19,169 nt of DNA from an uncultured Methanobacteriaceae archaeon (GCA_947259185.1 CAMYKT010000031.1:1-19169), one strand, 5' to 3'. Numbered from the stretch's first letter, positions 1-6,975 are shown. The notes: generated from the sequence alone by a model not told the origin. Numbers and translations are program-made.

Positions 1-1050
1 CGGACTAAACAGTTAAAAGATATCCTCCTGGTGGCCACCTATCCCCTGGCCTTCCTTCTAATTATAATAAGCATCCTTTTTTACCAGTACTTAGTATGGC
101 CTTTAGGAATATTTTCACTTATTTTACTAAAAATGATTACCGAATCGGATCAGATTATGGAAAATAATATCCTGTGGGATACCGGCCTAATTTTTCATAA
201 AAATAAGATAAATGTGTTAATCCTGATATTAATCATCTGGTGGTTAATTCTACCTACACTATTTATGCCCTATATGGGCTTTAATTATATAATCCTGGCT
301 TTTGCCCTGATAATTATGGGATCCATCATCTTCATGATCATAAAACACATCTTATTTTCCAGATTCCTGAAACCCTACCAGGAAGCTTTATTATTATATG
401 ACCAGTGCAAATTTAAGGAATCAAAAGCTGCCCTGAAAGCTTTAGTGGAAAAAAATCCAGAAGATAGGATAGCCTGGTGTGCCTTAACGACGACTTTATC
501 CCGGCTAAAAGAATATGATGAAGCGGATAAGGCCAGGGATATGTCCCTGCAGGGTAAAATAAAAACCTGGCCTGTTATAAAAAAAATGCAGATGAGCTAT
601 TTTTACTACCTCATGGCCTGTTCCTGGGAAAATTTAAGAGAATATGACCATGCCCATGAGTGTGTGGATAAGGCCCTGGAATATAATGATATCCTACCCC
701 TTACTATGAAGGGTTATCTTCTGTTGAAACAGGGAAAAATAGATGAAGCAGGTGAATACATTAATAAAGCCTTTAAATTCGAGGTTTCCCGGAAAGATGT
801 GCAGCTTAATAAAGCCTGCCTCCTTAGTAAAGAAGGTCATAATAAAAGGTCCCACCAAATAATGGATTATATTTTAGCTCATCACCCGGAATATCCTTAC
901 GTGTATCTACGTAAAGGTGAATTACTCCTGGAGGAGGGTAAATTAGATGAAGCTAAAGTATATCTTAATAAATTTAAAATGATTTGTCCTGAGGATGCGG
1001 AACTACAGGAAGTAGTGGATAAGTATGATCTCAGTTTAGATTCTAATTAA
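1..1050 (+). CDS. Membrane-anchored TPR protein, 5' end cut by window
   Basis: The reading frame is open from base 1, so the gene very probably begins left of the window. A GTG at base 31 has no Shine-Dalgarno site before it and falls inside a hydrophobic stretch. From that GTG, residues 1-34 and about 61-108 are strongly hydrophobic, giving about three membrane segments. From about residue 115 to the end there are roughly six TPR-like helical pairs; recurring patterns include FKESKAALKALVEKNPEDR, KLDEAKVYLNKFK and KIDEAGEYINKAF. TPR repeats are protein-binding scaffolds, so this is probably a membrane-bound assembly or docking protein with its TPR part on one face. No catalytic motif is visible. 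The gene converges on the LtrA gene across an 84-base gap. The partner is unknown. The TPR call is firm; the function is not. Confidence 0.8.
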   Translation, partial: RTKQLKDILLVATYPLAFLLIIISILFYQYLVWPLGIFSLILLKMITESDQIMENNILWDTGLIFHKNKINVLILILIIWWLILPTLFMPYMGFNYIILAFALIIMGSIIFMIIKHILFSRFLKPYQEALLLYDQCKFKESKAALKALVEKNPEDRIAWCALTTTLSRLKEYDEADKARDMSLQGKIKTWPVIKKMQMSYFYYLMACSWENLREYDHAHECVDKALEYNDILPLTMKGYLLLKQGKIDEAGEYINKAFKFEVSRKDVQLNKACLLSKEGHNKRSHQIMDYILAHHPEYPYVYLRKGELLLEEGKLDEAKVYLNKFKMICPEDAELQEVVDKYDLSLDSN

Positions 1051-1056
1051 GGTGAG

Positions 1057-1090
1057 ATTTAAAAAAATCCCTTACTACTCATTTTTTTTA
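1057..1090 (+). terminator. Probable terminator after the TPR gene
   Basis: A short AT hairpin (GATTT / AAATC, 1057-1069) is followed by a run of eight T at 1082-1089, seven bases after the TPR gene stop. T-runs are the main termination signal in archaea. It lies in the gap between two converging genes. Confidence 0.45.
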
Positions 1091-1134
1091 TTTAACTGGG
1101 GATCTATTACCAATTTTTCAATTAAAACTAATAT

Positions 1135-2331
1135 TCACAATTTACATACCAGCTCTTCTGGAGTTTCTCTCAGGGAAAGAATAACCTTGATCACACATAA
1201 AAATGTAAGAAGTCCGAAAAAGGCCCAGCCAGGGACCATTTCACCTAAAAATCCAGTCAATATAATCAGTATTATGACCATGTAATAAGGCATCCGGAAT
1301 ATTATTAATACCCTATTTTTACACTCCTCCAGGCTAAAAGAGGATAAATGGATTAAATTTAATGATATAAAGGTTAGGGCCAGGGAAAAACAAATAAGCC
1401 AGGCCTCATAAGAGGGTAGGATCTCATACAGGTCCAGGGCTATGACGTGTTTTATGCCAATTGCCAGAGTGGCTACTCCCAAGAGTAAGGGGAAGTGAGA
1501 ATATAACCATAACTGGTATTTACTAACCTCATTTTCAGATTCAATTACTTTGGCCTCGGCACCTTTTGATTCATCAAAATAGCTCCACCAGATACAAAAT
1601 GCAATTATTAAACCAAATATACCAGTAATTTCAGCTAAAAACACAAATCCGATAGAATTTATGGTAAAAACAATACTTACCACTGCTTCACCTATTAATA
1701 TTATGGTAAAAAGACCAAAACGTTCGGGTAGATGGGTGGAATGAGGGGGTAATTTAAATTGTTCTTTACTAGCAGTGAGGGGAGTTAATATATCAATTAT
1801 TAGTGCTATTGCCCATAAAATAAATCGAAAAGGGACAGGTACAAATGCCGATATTAACCAGATTAAAGCCACTAATCCAAAACCTTTAACATAATGATTG
1901 GCCAGGGGTTTAGCTTCTTTAAGGTGTTTACCTGCCCTATAATATGCATATAGCAGTATAATTCTTAAAAATGCATAAGAAACTGCAAAACTTGGTCCAC
2001 TGAAACTATAGGCATCTTCCACATTTACGGCTATGGCTGCTACGGCAACCATTTGCAACATGGTTAAAAATCTATTAAAAAGGTCATCTGTACCGAATCT
2101 GGTGAGATAGAAAGTATGGCCCACCCACCCCCACCAGATAATAAAAAATAAGGGAATTGATAGTAGAAAACCTTTAAAAGAATAATCTGAACTAAGATTA
2201 ATAGCTAAAATAGAAATAGCAGCTACTAGAACCAGATCATATAATAATTCCAGCCATTCCGCGTGTCTTTCTTCACCCTCATCCCGGGATCTTAGCCGGG
2301 GAGGTAAAATGATGTCTTTTCGAAGCTTCAT
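1135..2331 (-). CDS. ltrA: LtrA-family (low temperature requirement A) membrane protein
   Basis: The protein has 398 residues. Its N-terminus carries the family signature RHAEWLELLYDLVLVAAIS (about residues 22-40), followed by around ten hydrophobic segments, matching the usual size and shape of LtrA proteins. The motif IAFCIWWSYFDES (about residue 245) is also typical. LtrA was named from a Listeria mutant with poor growth in the cold. Its biochemical role is not settled, so cold tolerance should not be assumed here. The ATG at 2331 has an archaeal SD-like GTGAT (2337-2341) five bases upstream. A TATA-like AAATTTAAATT lies near 2395-2405. It appears to be a single-gene unit on the minus strand. 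The family call is confident; transport or sensing activity is unknown. Confidence 0.9.
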   Translation of the reverse strand: MKLRKDIILPPRLRSRDEGEERHAEWLELLYDLVLVAAISILAINLSSDYSFKGFLLSIPLFFIIWWGWVGHTFYLTRFGTDDLFNRFLTMLQMVAVAAIAVNVEDAYSFSGPSFAVSYAFLRIILLYAYYRAGKHLKEAKPLANHYVKGFGLVALIWLISAFVPVPFRFILWAIALIIDILTPLTASKEQFKLPPHSTHLPERFGLFTIILIGEAVVSIVFTINSIGFVFLAEITGIFGLIIAFCIWWSYFDESKGAEAKVIESENEVSKYQLWLYSHFPLLLGVATLAIGIKHVIALDLYEILPSYEAWLICFSLALTFISLNLIHLSSFSLEECKNRVLIIFRMPYYMVIILIILTGFLGEMVPGWAFFGLLTFLCVIKVILSLRETPEELVCKL

Positions 2332-2672
2332 GTCCCATCACGGAATATAATAATCAGATATTAAACACCCATTGACCTTGATTAAATCTGCATAAATTTA
2401 AATTGAATATACTGATAATTATGATTTTCGAAGATTGGTACCTCAGGTTCATGCCCCAAAAGTACCGGGACTATTAATAAAAAATACCCCATAAGTGCCA
2501 GGCCTATTAAAAAAATATACTATCCTTTTTTTTAAATTCTGATTAGTGCTTAAGCGGGGTTTTCCCGGTCATAATCCCTTCTTTTTAAATAATGCCACTC
2601 CTACTATTCCCCTGATGGAATCTCTTATTGAGCTCAAAACTAGGAGGAAAAAAAATAAAAATATATCTACTT
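2332..2672 (-). other. Intergenic stretch upstream of ltrA
   Basis: These 341 bases lie between the DUF2795 stop and the ltrA start. They hold a probable ltrA TATA box (around 2395-2405), a minus-strand T-rich run (complement of 2646-2660) that could end DUF2795 transcription, and a small GGG-GTTTT-CCC hairpin near 2555. A hydrophobic 36-codon frame at 2382-2492 (minus) is discussed among the rejected items. I see no convincing gene here. Confidence 0.5.
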
Positions 2673-2885
2673 TTATAACCAGAAAGCATCCCTATTTTTT
2701 CTAGAAAATGCACGGGAGACCTCATTTACAGAGTTAAAATCAGCACTTGGTAACGTCTTTAAACTCCGGATTATATCTTTGGATGCCTTATTTTCTTTAG
2801 CCCGGGCTAGAATCTCAACTTTACTAGCCGGGTAATTTACACCCTTTAAAGCCTTTATCAATTGTGCTATGGTTGGTCTTTCCAT
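2673..2885 (-). CDS. Small DUF2795 protein
   Basis: The 70-residue protein matches the DUF2795 pattern: an N-terminal helix (IAQLIKALKGVNYPASKVEI), a central KENKASKDIIRSLKTLP segment and a C-terminal FNSVNEVSRAF motif. DUF2795 proteins are small helical proteins common in bacteria and methanogens. Their function is unknown, and a nucleic-acid or protein-binding role is only a guess. The ATG at 2885 has a very strong archaeal SD (ATCACCCC on the plus strand, 2891-2898; GGGGTGAT on the coding strand) five bases upstream. It has its own promoter with an inverted repeat next to the TATA box (2926-2949). It is probably monocistronic, since the next upstream gene is about 200 bases away with its own signals. 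Confidence 0.85.
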   Translation of the reverse strand: MERPTIAQLIKALKGVNYPASKVEILARAKENKASKDIIRSLKTLPSADFNSVNEVSRAFSRKNRDAFWL

Positions 2886-2925
2886 AAAGTATCACCCCTC
2901 ATTTTTAATCCCATTATCCTACTTT

Positions 2926-2949
2926 TAATATATTTAAGTTGATACTTAA
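2926..2949 (-). promoter_or_regulatory. Promoter of the DUF2795 gene with palindromic operator candidate
   Basis: On the minus strand AAATATATTA (about 2926-2935) is a good TATA box, placing transcription start near 2905, some 20 bases before the ATG and leaving room for the SD. Immediately upstream is a perfect inverted repeat, TTAAGT-TGAT-ACTTAA (2934-2949), where the BRE or a regulator would sit. Operator function is inferred. Confidence 0.5.
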
Positions 2950-3091
2950 GTAAAAAATTTGCCTATTAAGGCTATTTCCTTGAAAATTATATTAAGATCA
3001 GGTGATATTCTAGCAAATTTAAGGAAATTAAAATAAAGATAATATTTAAAAACAACATATTCTCACTCTAAACCTTAAAATAAGATTTCAA

Positions 3092-3889
3092 TTACCCCAT
3101 ATTCCCGGAAATACGGTTAAATATCTTAGAGGGATCCCAACTTAAGTCCTCACCCCTGACCATCCGGTTTATCCGTCTTATCTTTTGAAAATCATTATCT
3201 AAAAGAAAGTTTACTCCCAGGGTATTATCCACCGGCAGTACTCCCTGATTCTTTTTTTGACATCTCAATTTCATTAACTCCAGACCTGCTATTTCATCAG
3301 GAGATATAATCAGCCCTTCCCCCAGATGAGGAAGATAGTAACCCTGCATCCCCTCGGAGTCCTGGTACGTATAGGAATTTTTAAGATAATCTGCCAGGAC
3401 CGGGGTCCGGTTTTCCCCACACACCTTTTTATCTAATTTAAGTACCTCTTCCTGGTCTTTTTTTCTTAACTTTTCTATTTCTGGTGCTGCTTTAGATTCT
3501 AGTGGTTTCTGCCCCTCCAGGAATATGTATTCGGTATCCACGCGAAATCCCATTTTCTGGTAGAATTTGAATGCTCCTGGAGTGGAGATTAAGGATATGG
3601 TTAAAGCTCCCTTATTTTCCAGGTAGGTGCATAGGTACTCCACTAGATTTCTACCCACCCCTTTATTTTGGTATTTTTCATCCACGATGATATGGCCCAG
3701 CCAGGCTGTTTTTCCAAAAGACAGAGCGCATCCTATCCCTACTATTTTTTCTTCATCCATGATTTTTACCGGATGGGTGAAGGAGTTATGGATATAGAAT
3801 TTAAATTCAGGGATGATATCCGGCCAGTTTTCTAACTGAAAACCGTTAAGGTGGGGAATATCCTCTTTAACCATGTTTTTAATTATCAT
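3092..3889 (-). CDS. GNAT-family N-acetyltransferase, two-domain
   Basis: The protein has 265 residues. The N-terminal half is a classic GNAT fold. The acetyl-CoA binding motif A is VDEKYQNKGVGRNLVEYL (about residues 69-86, Q-N-K-G-V-G loop), and motif B is AFKFYQKMGF (106-115). The C-terminal half (about 135-265) resembles the extra domain (Acetyltransf_18 type) found in YitH-like acetyltransferases, with PVLADYLKNSY and a terminal GVNFLLDNDFQKIRRINRM segment. The enzyme would move an acetyl group from acetyl-CoA to an amine; the substrate cannot be read from sequence. The ATG at 3889 has GGAG (complement of 3898-3901) eight bases upstream and a TATA-like box at 3931-3940. It is likely cytosolic and probably monocistronic, although read-through from the 4150 promoter is possible. 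Confidence 0.9.
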   Translation of the reverse strand: MIIKNMVKEDIPHLNGFQLENWPDIIPEFKFYIHNSFTHPVKIMDEEKIVGIGCALSFGKTAWLGHIIVDEKYQNKGVGRNLVEYLCTYLENKGALTISLISTPGAFKFYQKMGFRVDTEYIFLEGQKPLESKAAPEIEKLRKKDQEEVLKLDKKVCGENRTPVLADYLKNSYTYQDSEGMQGYYLPHLGEGLIISPDEIAGLELMKLRCQKKNQGVLPVDNTLGVNFLLDNDFQKIRRINRMVRGEDLSWDPSKIFNRISGNMG

Positions 3890-3930
3890 TGTTGAAACTC
3901 CACTAAATGATAATTATATCTCTAGGATTC

Positions 3931-3940
3931 ATTATTTAAA
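3931..3940 (-). promoter_or_regulatory. TATA box for the GNAT gene
   Basis: The minus strand reads TTTAAATAAT, about 42-51 bases before the ATG. This predicts a start site near 3911 and a leader of roughly 20 bases that contains the GGAG site. It overlaps the end of the upstream structured region. Confidence 0.4.
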
Positions 3941-4155
3941 GCAGTTTTTTTAATCCCATGGAGGACCCTGGAAAATAAATATCAGGGGGCTTCCATTTAG
4001 AGTTGATTTTATTCCCTCGCAGAGGAAAAACCTCCCTTGATTCCTTGAAAAATAGAATTAAAGTGTAATTAGTAAGGTGGTGTGGTCTAAAAATTAGAAA
4101 TTGACATTTGAATGCTTGGGAGGAATCCAAAAGTAGACACCACCTCACCTGTATT
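3936..4155 (-). ncRNA. Candidate structured RNA or leader (alternatively a 70-codon GTG ORF)
   Basis: This stretch is visibly richer in G and C than the AT-rich intergenic DNA around it and has its own TATA box (4181-4190), predicting a start near 4158. A 9-bp perfect arm pair (4137-4145 with 4075-4083) can close a large hairpin. CCTC-TGC-GAGG (complement of 4015-4025) competes with GAGG-TTTTT-CCTC for the same CCTC, so two exclusive hairpins are possible. A CCCTG / CAGGG stem lies near 3962-3987. The same bases also form an open frame of 70 codons from GTG 4148 to TAA 3936. Its translation (many Cys, His, Phe and Pro, no motif) does not look like a real protein, so I favour RNA. It may be a free small RNA or a leader of the acetyltransferase mRNA. 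I recognise no known RNA family. Confidence 0.35.
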
Positions 4156-4180
4156 ACAATTTTTAATTTAAATATTAAAG

Positions 4181-4190
4181 TATATAAAGG
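4181..4190 (-). promoter_or_regulatory. TATA box for the 3936-4155 transcript
   Basis: The minus strand reads CCTTTATATA, a near-ideal archaeal TATA box. It stands 25-30 bases before the GC-richer region and faces away from the RHH gene promoter. Confidence 0.5.
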
Positions 4191-4233
4191 TTATGACTTT
4201 TTACTAATGTAATTAATACCAGAACTGCGAAGA

Positions 4234-4261
4234 TTATATATAATAATAAAAATTATTATTA
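4234..4261 (+). promoter_or_regulatory. Promoter and palindromic operator candidate of the RHH gene
   Basis: TTATATATA (about 4234-4242) is a strong TATA box, putting transcription start near 4264 and the SD about 15 bases after it. A perfect inverted repeat with 9-bp arms and a 3-bp spacer (4241-4249 and 4253-4261) lies between TATA and start, where a repressor would block transcription. The arms are purely A and T, which weakens the statistical case. Autoregulation by the RHH protein is inferred. Confidence 0.5.
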
Positions 4262-4293
4262 ATAAATTAAAAAAAATGAAGGAGTATTAGTCC

Positions 4294-4446
4294 ATGACTC
4301 TTAAAAATGAAAAAAATCAAACCCTCCAGATAACTCTACCCGAATCCATGGTCCAGGAATTTGACCAGATTAGTAAATCCAAAGGATACCAGACCAGATC
4401 CCAGGCCCTTAAAGATATTATAAGTAAATTCATAGAAGAAAACTGA
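4294..4446 (+). CDS. 50-residue ribbon-helix-helix (CopG/NikR-like) DNA-binding protein
   Basis: The ATG at 4294 follows AAGGAG (4279-4284) with good spacing and encodes 50 residues ending at TGA. The sequence has the RHH layout. A short beta strand, QTLQITLPESM (about residues 9-19), carries alternating side chains for DNA-groove contacts. Helix one is VQEFDQISKSKG (20-31), and helix two follows a turn, TRSQALKDIISKFIEE (35-49); the SRSEAIR-type pattern is seen as TRSQALK. Such proteins dimerise and bind short operators, commonly repressing their own gene or acting as antitoxins. No toxin gene follows; a terminator ends the unit at 4508. The divergent transcript at 4155 and the palindrome at 4241-4261 are plausible targets. 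The family call is strong for so short a protein; the target is inferred. Confidence 0.8.
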   Translation: MTLKNEKNQTLQITLPESMVQEFDQISKSKGYQTRSQALKDIISKFIEEN

Positions 4447-4481
4447 TTAAGACTCAAAATAGGTGATAATTCCCTATTAAC

Positions 4482-4508
4482 CCCTTAAAATAGGTATAAG
4501 GGTTTTTT
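4482..4508 (+). terminator. Terminator of the RHH gene
   Basis: CCCTTA and TAAGGG arms (4482-4487, 4497-4502) are followed directly by TTTTTT (4503-4508). A second hairpin, AATAGG / CCTATT, lies just upstream (about 4458-4478). Confidence 0.65.
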
Positions 4509-4694
4509 AGTCCATTTTAAACCAGATAGCTTAAAAAAAAATCTGAAACTACTTCCCTGCTACTTTTTTTTAAATCTATAATATGGTATTTTGGATTTAA
4601 ATATTAAAATAGAAATAAATAAATTGATTTAGAGTATAAGTGCGGAAATTATTTAAAAATAAAACGAATAATTAGGCCTCTATAAATTTTAATA

Positions 4695-5042
4695 TTATCT
4701 CAATAAAAAATTTAGTTTATCTTCTATCTGACTCATCTCCAGGTCAGATATTTTGCCTAATTTCTTTTTAAATCTCAGTGTAGAAACAGATCTTATCTGA
4801 AAGCGATCAACAGCTGATGTTTTATTTAATCCATTTTTAGAATTAGGGTTAATACGCACAAACCATCCTTTATCGTACTTTTTTTGCCATGTAAGTTAAA
4901 GTACTACTATCCTCAGGCTGAAATTAGGCACTTTATTTACCACATCCGTACTGACTACAACCACGGGCGTGGTTTTTTTTAGTTCGTGTCCTTTACTTGG
5001 ATCAAGATCCAGTAACCACACTTCTTTTCTTCTAATATTCAT
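4695..5042 (-). pseudogene. mazF: MazF/PemK-type mRNA interferase, broken by an in-frame stop
   Basis: Codons 1-48 from the ATG at 5042 read MNIRRKEVWLLDLDPSKG and onward to NFSLRIVVL, the N-terminal half of a MazF/PemK toxin. A TAA at 4896-4898 then stops the frame. The same frame continues for 66 codons with LTWQKKYDKGWFVRINPNSK, SAVDRFQIRSVSTLRF and a C-terminal GKISDLEMSQIEDKLNFLL, exactly the second half of the family. The total of about 114 residues is normal for MazF. The toxins cut mRNA at short sites. The ATG overlaps the upstream gene by 11 bases, as in toxin-antitoxin operons. The stop may be a nonsense change, or a pair of compensating indels: CTTTAACTTACA could derive from a CCTTTAACT-like order encoding PLT. 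Sequencing error is also possible. As written the toxin is truncated and presumably inactive. Confidence 0.85.
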
Positions 5043-5313
5043 GAAACTCTTCAGATTCCATCTTAAGAGTAAGTTCAGTTAGTTCAGGATCATCTTCGTA
5101 AAATTTTTGCATGAAGCTTGCTTCTTGGGCCAACTTTCTTTCCATTTTTTGATCTTTCTTTTTTTTAGTAACCATGGCACTGTATAATACATCAAAAGGA
5201 ATTCCATACTCTATAACCATTTTCTTCAAATCATAGGATAGTTTAGGTATCTCTTCATCAAAAAAATGTTCTATGCTTTCTTTATTTTTAGCTTTTAACA
5301 TTCCAAGTAGCAT
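5032..5313 (-). CDS. Probable antitoxin partner of the broken MazF
   Basis: The protein has 93 residues and is rich in Lys and Glu. The N-terminal part (IEHFFDEEIPKLSYDLKKMV) is helical; a basic KKKKDQKMERK stretch follows (about residues 51-61), and the tail is acidic (YEDDPELTELTLKMESEEF). I do not recognise a named family and see no AbrB or RHH fold. The antitoxin role is inferred from position: it lies upstream of mazF and overlaps its start by 11 bases, the usual antitoxin-first order with coupled translation. The acidic tail would suit binding a basic toxin. The ATG at 5313 has a textbook SD, AGGAGG (complement of 5321-5326), seven bases upstream. The gene is intact although the toxin is not. 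Confidence 0.6.
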   Translation of the reverse strand: MLLGMLKAKNKESIEHFFDEEIPKLSYDLKKMVIEYGIPFDVLYSAMVTKKKKDQKMERKLAQEASFMQKFYEDDPELTELTLKMESEEFHEY

Positions 5314-5654
5314 AACACATCCTCCTGAAAAATAAATATAGATTATACAATTATTATCATTTTAATCATTTAAAGATATTTTGCAAATAATATCAAAACC
5401 CACCCTCATTTTTTCTTTTTTAGTATTCTAATCATCATGGAATAATATAGTAATTCTCATTAATTTTCAGGTAATATATCCCCGAGGGGGCTTTAGTATA
5501 ATTGCATTTCTCTAAAAACCTCCTCCCCTTACTCATTTTTACCTGCTGATTATTTAAGTAATAACTTATTTTAAATAAATATAGCCCTATCTTTTTTAAT
5601 TAAAATTCTTATAAAAGTATTACATTTATATAGTAGTATATCATAATTATAGAT
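5314..5654. other. Divergent intergenic region with a small-RNA candidate
   Basis: These 341 bases separate the minus-strand antitoxin gene from the plus-strand gene at 5655. They contain the antitoxin SD, the TATA box of the 5655 gene and, on the plus strand, a possible short transcript. For the latter, AATAATATA (5441-5449) would start transcription near 5471, just before the CCCC-GA-GGGG hairpin (5480-5489). A CCTCCTCCCC tract (5519-5528) and a T-run (5536-5540) follow. No ORF of note was found. Confidence 0.35.
5625..5632 (+). promoter_or_regulatory. TATA box giving a leaderless mRNA
   Basis: TTTATATA is centred about 26-27 bases before the ATG at 5655. Transcription should therefore start at or within a few bases of the start codon; there is no SD site before it. 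Confidence 0.6.
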
Positions 5655-6263
5655 ATGAAATTAATACAAATTGAAGGTTTGCTCCAGAAGAAAAACAACA
5701 TACTCCTCTACCAGGAGGAGGTGGAAGAATACTACCAGCTTTTAAGTAAAAAATACCGGTGCATACTCCTTAGAGAACCCAGCCCGTTAAAATACAATCT
5801 TCAAAAATGCGTAAAATTTGTAAGTAATGAAGAAGATGAAGTCATTAATAAATTAAACCAACCAGAACTCCGGGATAAACTCTTAGAAGAACTGGGAGAT
5901 GATATCCTGATAATCTTCTTCAACCACTTCCAGGTCCTTACCTGGAAATCCGCCCACACCCTGCATACCCTGTGGCAATCCGGCCAGGTACTATTTTTTT
6001 GCAGCTTCAACTATCACTTCAAACAGGAAATCTACAAGTTCTACCAGACCTTCACCCTGATAAATAAAGAAGAATATGAAAAAGATGCTGGAAAAAATGA
6101 AATAAACATCACCTACCCCCTCTACCTGCTGGTGGGTATCCTCATATTCTTAGCCTATTTAAGAAGCGCCTCCACCACCGCCATAGCAACCATGTTACTG
6201 GGAGCCGCCTGGTTTTCCTTCCTCATGGTAAGGAGTATGATGTATGTGGGAGGAAAAGTCTAG
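5655..6263 (+). CDS. Membrane-anchored protein of unknown function
   Basis: The protein has 202 residues. The first 150 are soluble: an N-terminal QKKNNILLYQEEVEEYYQLL stretch, a strand-like DILIIFFNHFQVLTWKS (about 83-99) and GQVLFFCSFNYHFKQEIYKFY (110-130). The strand order and the hydrophobic DILIIFFN segment recall the Walker B and sensor region of AAA+ proteins, but no Walker A GxxxxGK is present, so it could at most be a degenerate, non-hydrolysing relative; this is a guess. Residues about 154-170 and 174-192 form two membrane helices ending in a short tail. The gene appears leaderless and is first in a short plus-strand unit with the 35-codon ORF and the YdjM-like gene (29-base gap to the small ORF). 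I do not recognise a named family. Confidence 0.7.
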   Translation: MKLIQIEGLLQKKNNILLYQEEVEEYYQLLSKKYRCILLREPSPLKYNLQKCVKFVSNEEDEVINKLNQPELRDKLLEELGDDILIIFFNHFQVLTWKSAHTLHTLWQSGQVLFFCSFNYHFKQEIYKFYQTFTLINKEEYEKDAGKNEINITYPLYLLVGILIFLAYLRSASTTAIATMLLGAAWFSFLMVRSMMYVGGKV

Positions 6264-6292
6264 TAAAAAAATTTAAAAATAAAGGTGTATCC

Positions 6293-6400
6293 ATGGCTTT
6301 TAAAAAATTTAAAACAAAAATAACACTTAATAAAAACTCTAATGAAAAAATAAAACCATTTAAAGTTGTATCTCTTAAAAGTTCTATAAACTGGTGGTAA
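6293..6400 (+). CDS. 35-residue basic small protein, coupled to the next gene
   Basis: The ATG at 6293 has AAAGGTG (6281-6287) at suitable spacing. The frame encodes MAFKKFKTKITLNKNSNEKI followed by 15 more residues ending in SSINWW. It is strongly basic and has no membrane segment. Its stop overlaps the next gene's ATG by one base (TAATG, 6398-6402), and its final TGG TGG codons supply the GGTGG that can serve as the next gene's SD. That arrangement argues that the frame is translated, either for its product or to deliver ribosomes to the hydrolase gene. No homologue is recognised. Confidence 0.5.
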   Translation: MAFKKFKTKITLNKNSNEKIKPFKVVSLKSSINWW

Positions 6401-6975
6401 TGGTGAGATATTACACCCACATAGTCTTTGCCCTTTTTATCTACATCTTCCTTATGTTCATCATGGGAATGGATATCAGTGTGATGGGAATCTTCTTGGC
6501 CGGGTGGATATCAGTATTACCAGATATCATTGAACGCTTCACCGGCCAACACCGGGCGGTGGGTCATAGCATATTCTGGACCATACCCCTGGGGTTGGTA
6601 TCCCTTTTTAATCTGGAAATAGGTATAGCCCTGGTGGTGGGTTTTTTAACCCACATCGTACTGGATTGCTGCAACACCCATTCCAGTCCCATCTTATATC
6701 CCCTGCATAAGGATGGGTTTGGATGTTTTAATAAAAAAAGAAGAATAAAAACCGGGACGGTGGCTGAAAAAGGAGTTTTAGTTTTCATAATAAGTTTGCT
6801 ATTGATGGTCCTGCTTTTTATGACCCCTCTCTACCATATAATTGGATTTGATTATATGCTCCTGGATGTCTTTGCCCAGAATAATACTAAAACCGAAACC
6901 GGAAATAGAATGAACTGTGATGTTAATCTAAATCTAAGAGTGGATGATGCTCAAAATAAAAATATAACTGTATAA
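6400..6975 (+). CDS. YdjM-family membrane-bound putative metal-dependent hydrolase
   Basis: The protein has 191 residues from the ATG at 6400. I chose that start because it overlaps the stop of the 35-codon ORF as TAATG and has GGTGG just upstream; a GTG at 6394 in the same frame is less likely. Family features are LPDIIERFTGQHRAVGHS (Asp42, His51, His56) and GFLTHIVLDCCNTHSSPILYPL (His85, Asp89), set between hydrophobic segments. These His and Asp residues are the presumed metal ligands of the YdjM (PF04307) group. There are about four membrane helices. An unusual polar tail of about 40 residues (NTKTETGNRMNCDVNLNLRVD) follows the last one. Substrate and reaction are unknown for the family. 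It is the last gene of the unit and is followed by a terminator. Confidence 0.8.
   Translation: MVRYYTHIVFALFIYIFLMFIMGMDISVMGIFLAGWISVLPDIIERFTGQHRAVGHSIFWTIPLGLVSLFNLEIGIALVVGFLTHIVLDCCNTHSSPILYPLHKDGFGCFNKKRRIKTGTVAEKGVLVFIISLLLMVLLFMTPLYHIIGFDYMLLDVFAQNNTKTETGNRMNCDVNLNLRVDDAQNKNITV

Noticed and set aside
1052..1285. 77-codon plus-strand frame after the TPR gene
   Set aside because: It mostly overlaps ltrA on the other strand. The translation has no domain and no start signal of its own.
2382..2492. Minus-strand 36-codon frame starting MGYFLLIVPVLLGHEP, hydrophobic at its start
   Set aside because: It has no SD, a stop shortly upstream and an AT-driven tail. It could be a relic of a membrane protein but cannot be supported as a gene.
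3936..4148. 70-codon minus-strand frame from GTG, with TATA box upstream
   Set aside because: The translation is rich in Cys, His, Phe and Pro with no motif, and the DNA shows pairing arms. It is treated as an RNA candidate rather than a protein.
4896..4898. Stop codon in mazF read through as a special amino acid
   Set aside because: The codon is TAA, not TAG (pyrrolysine) or TGA (selenocysteine). A plain disruption is the simpler reading.
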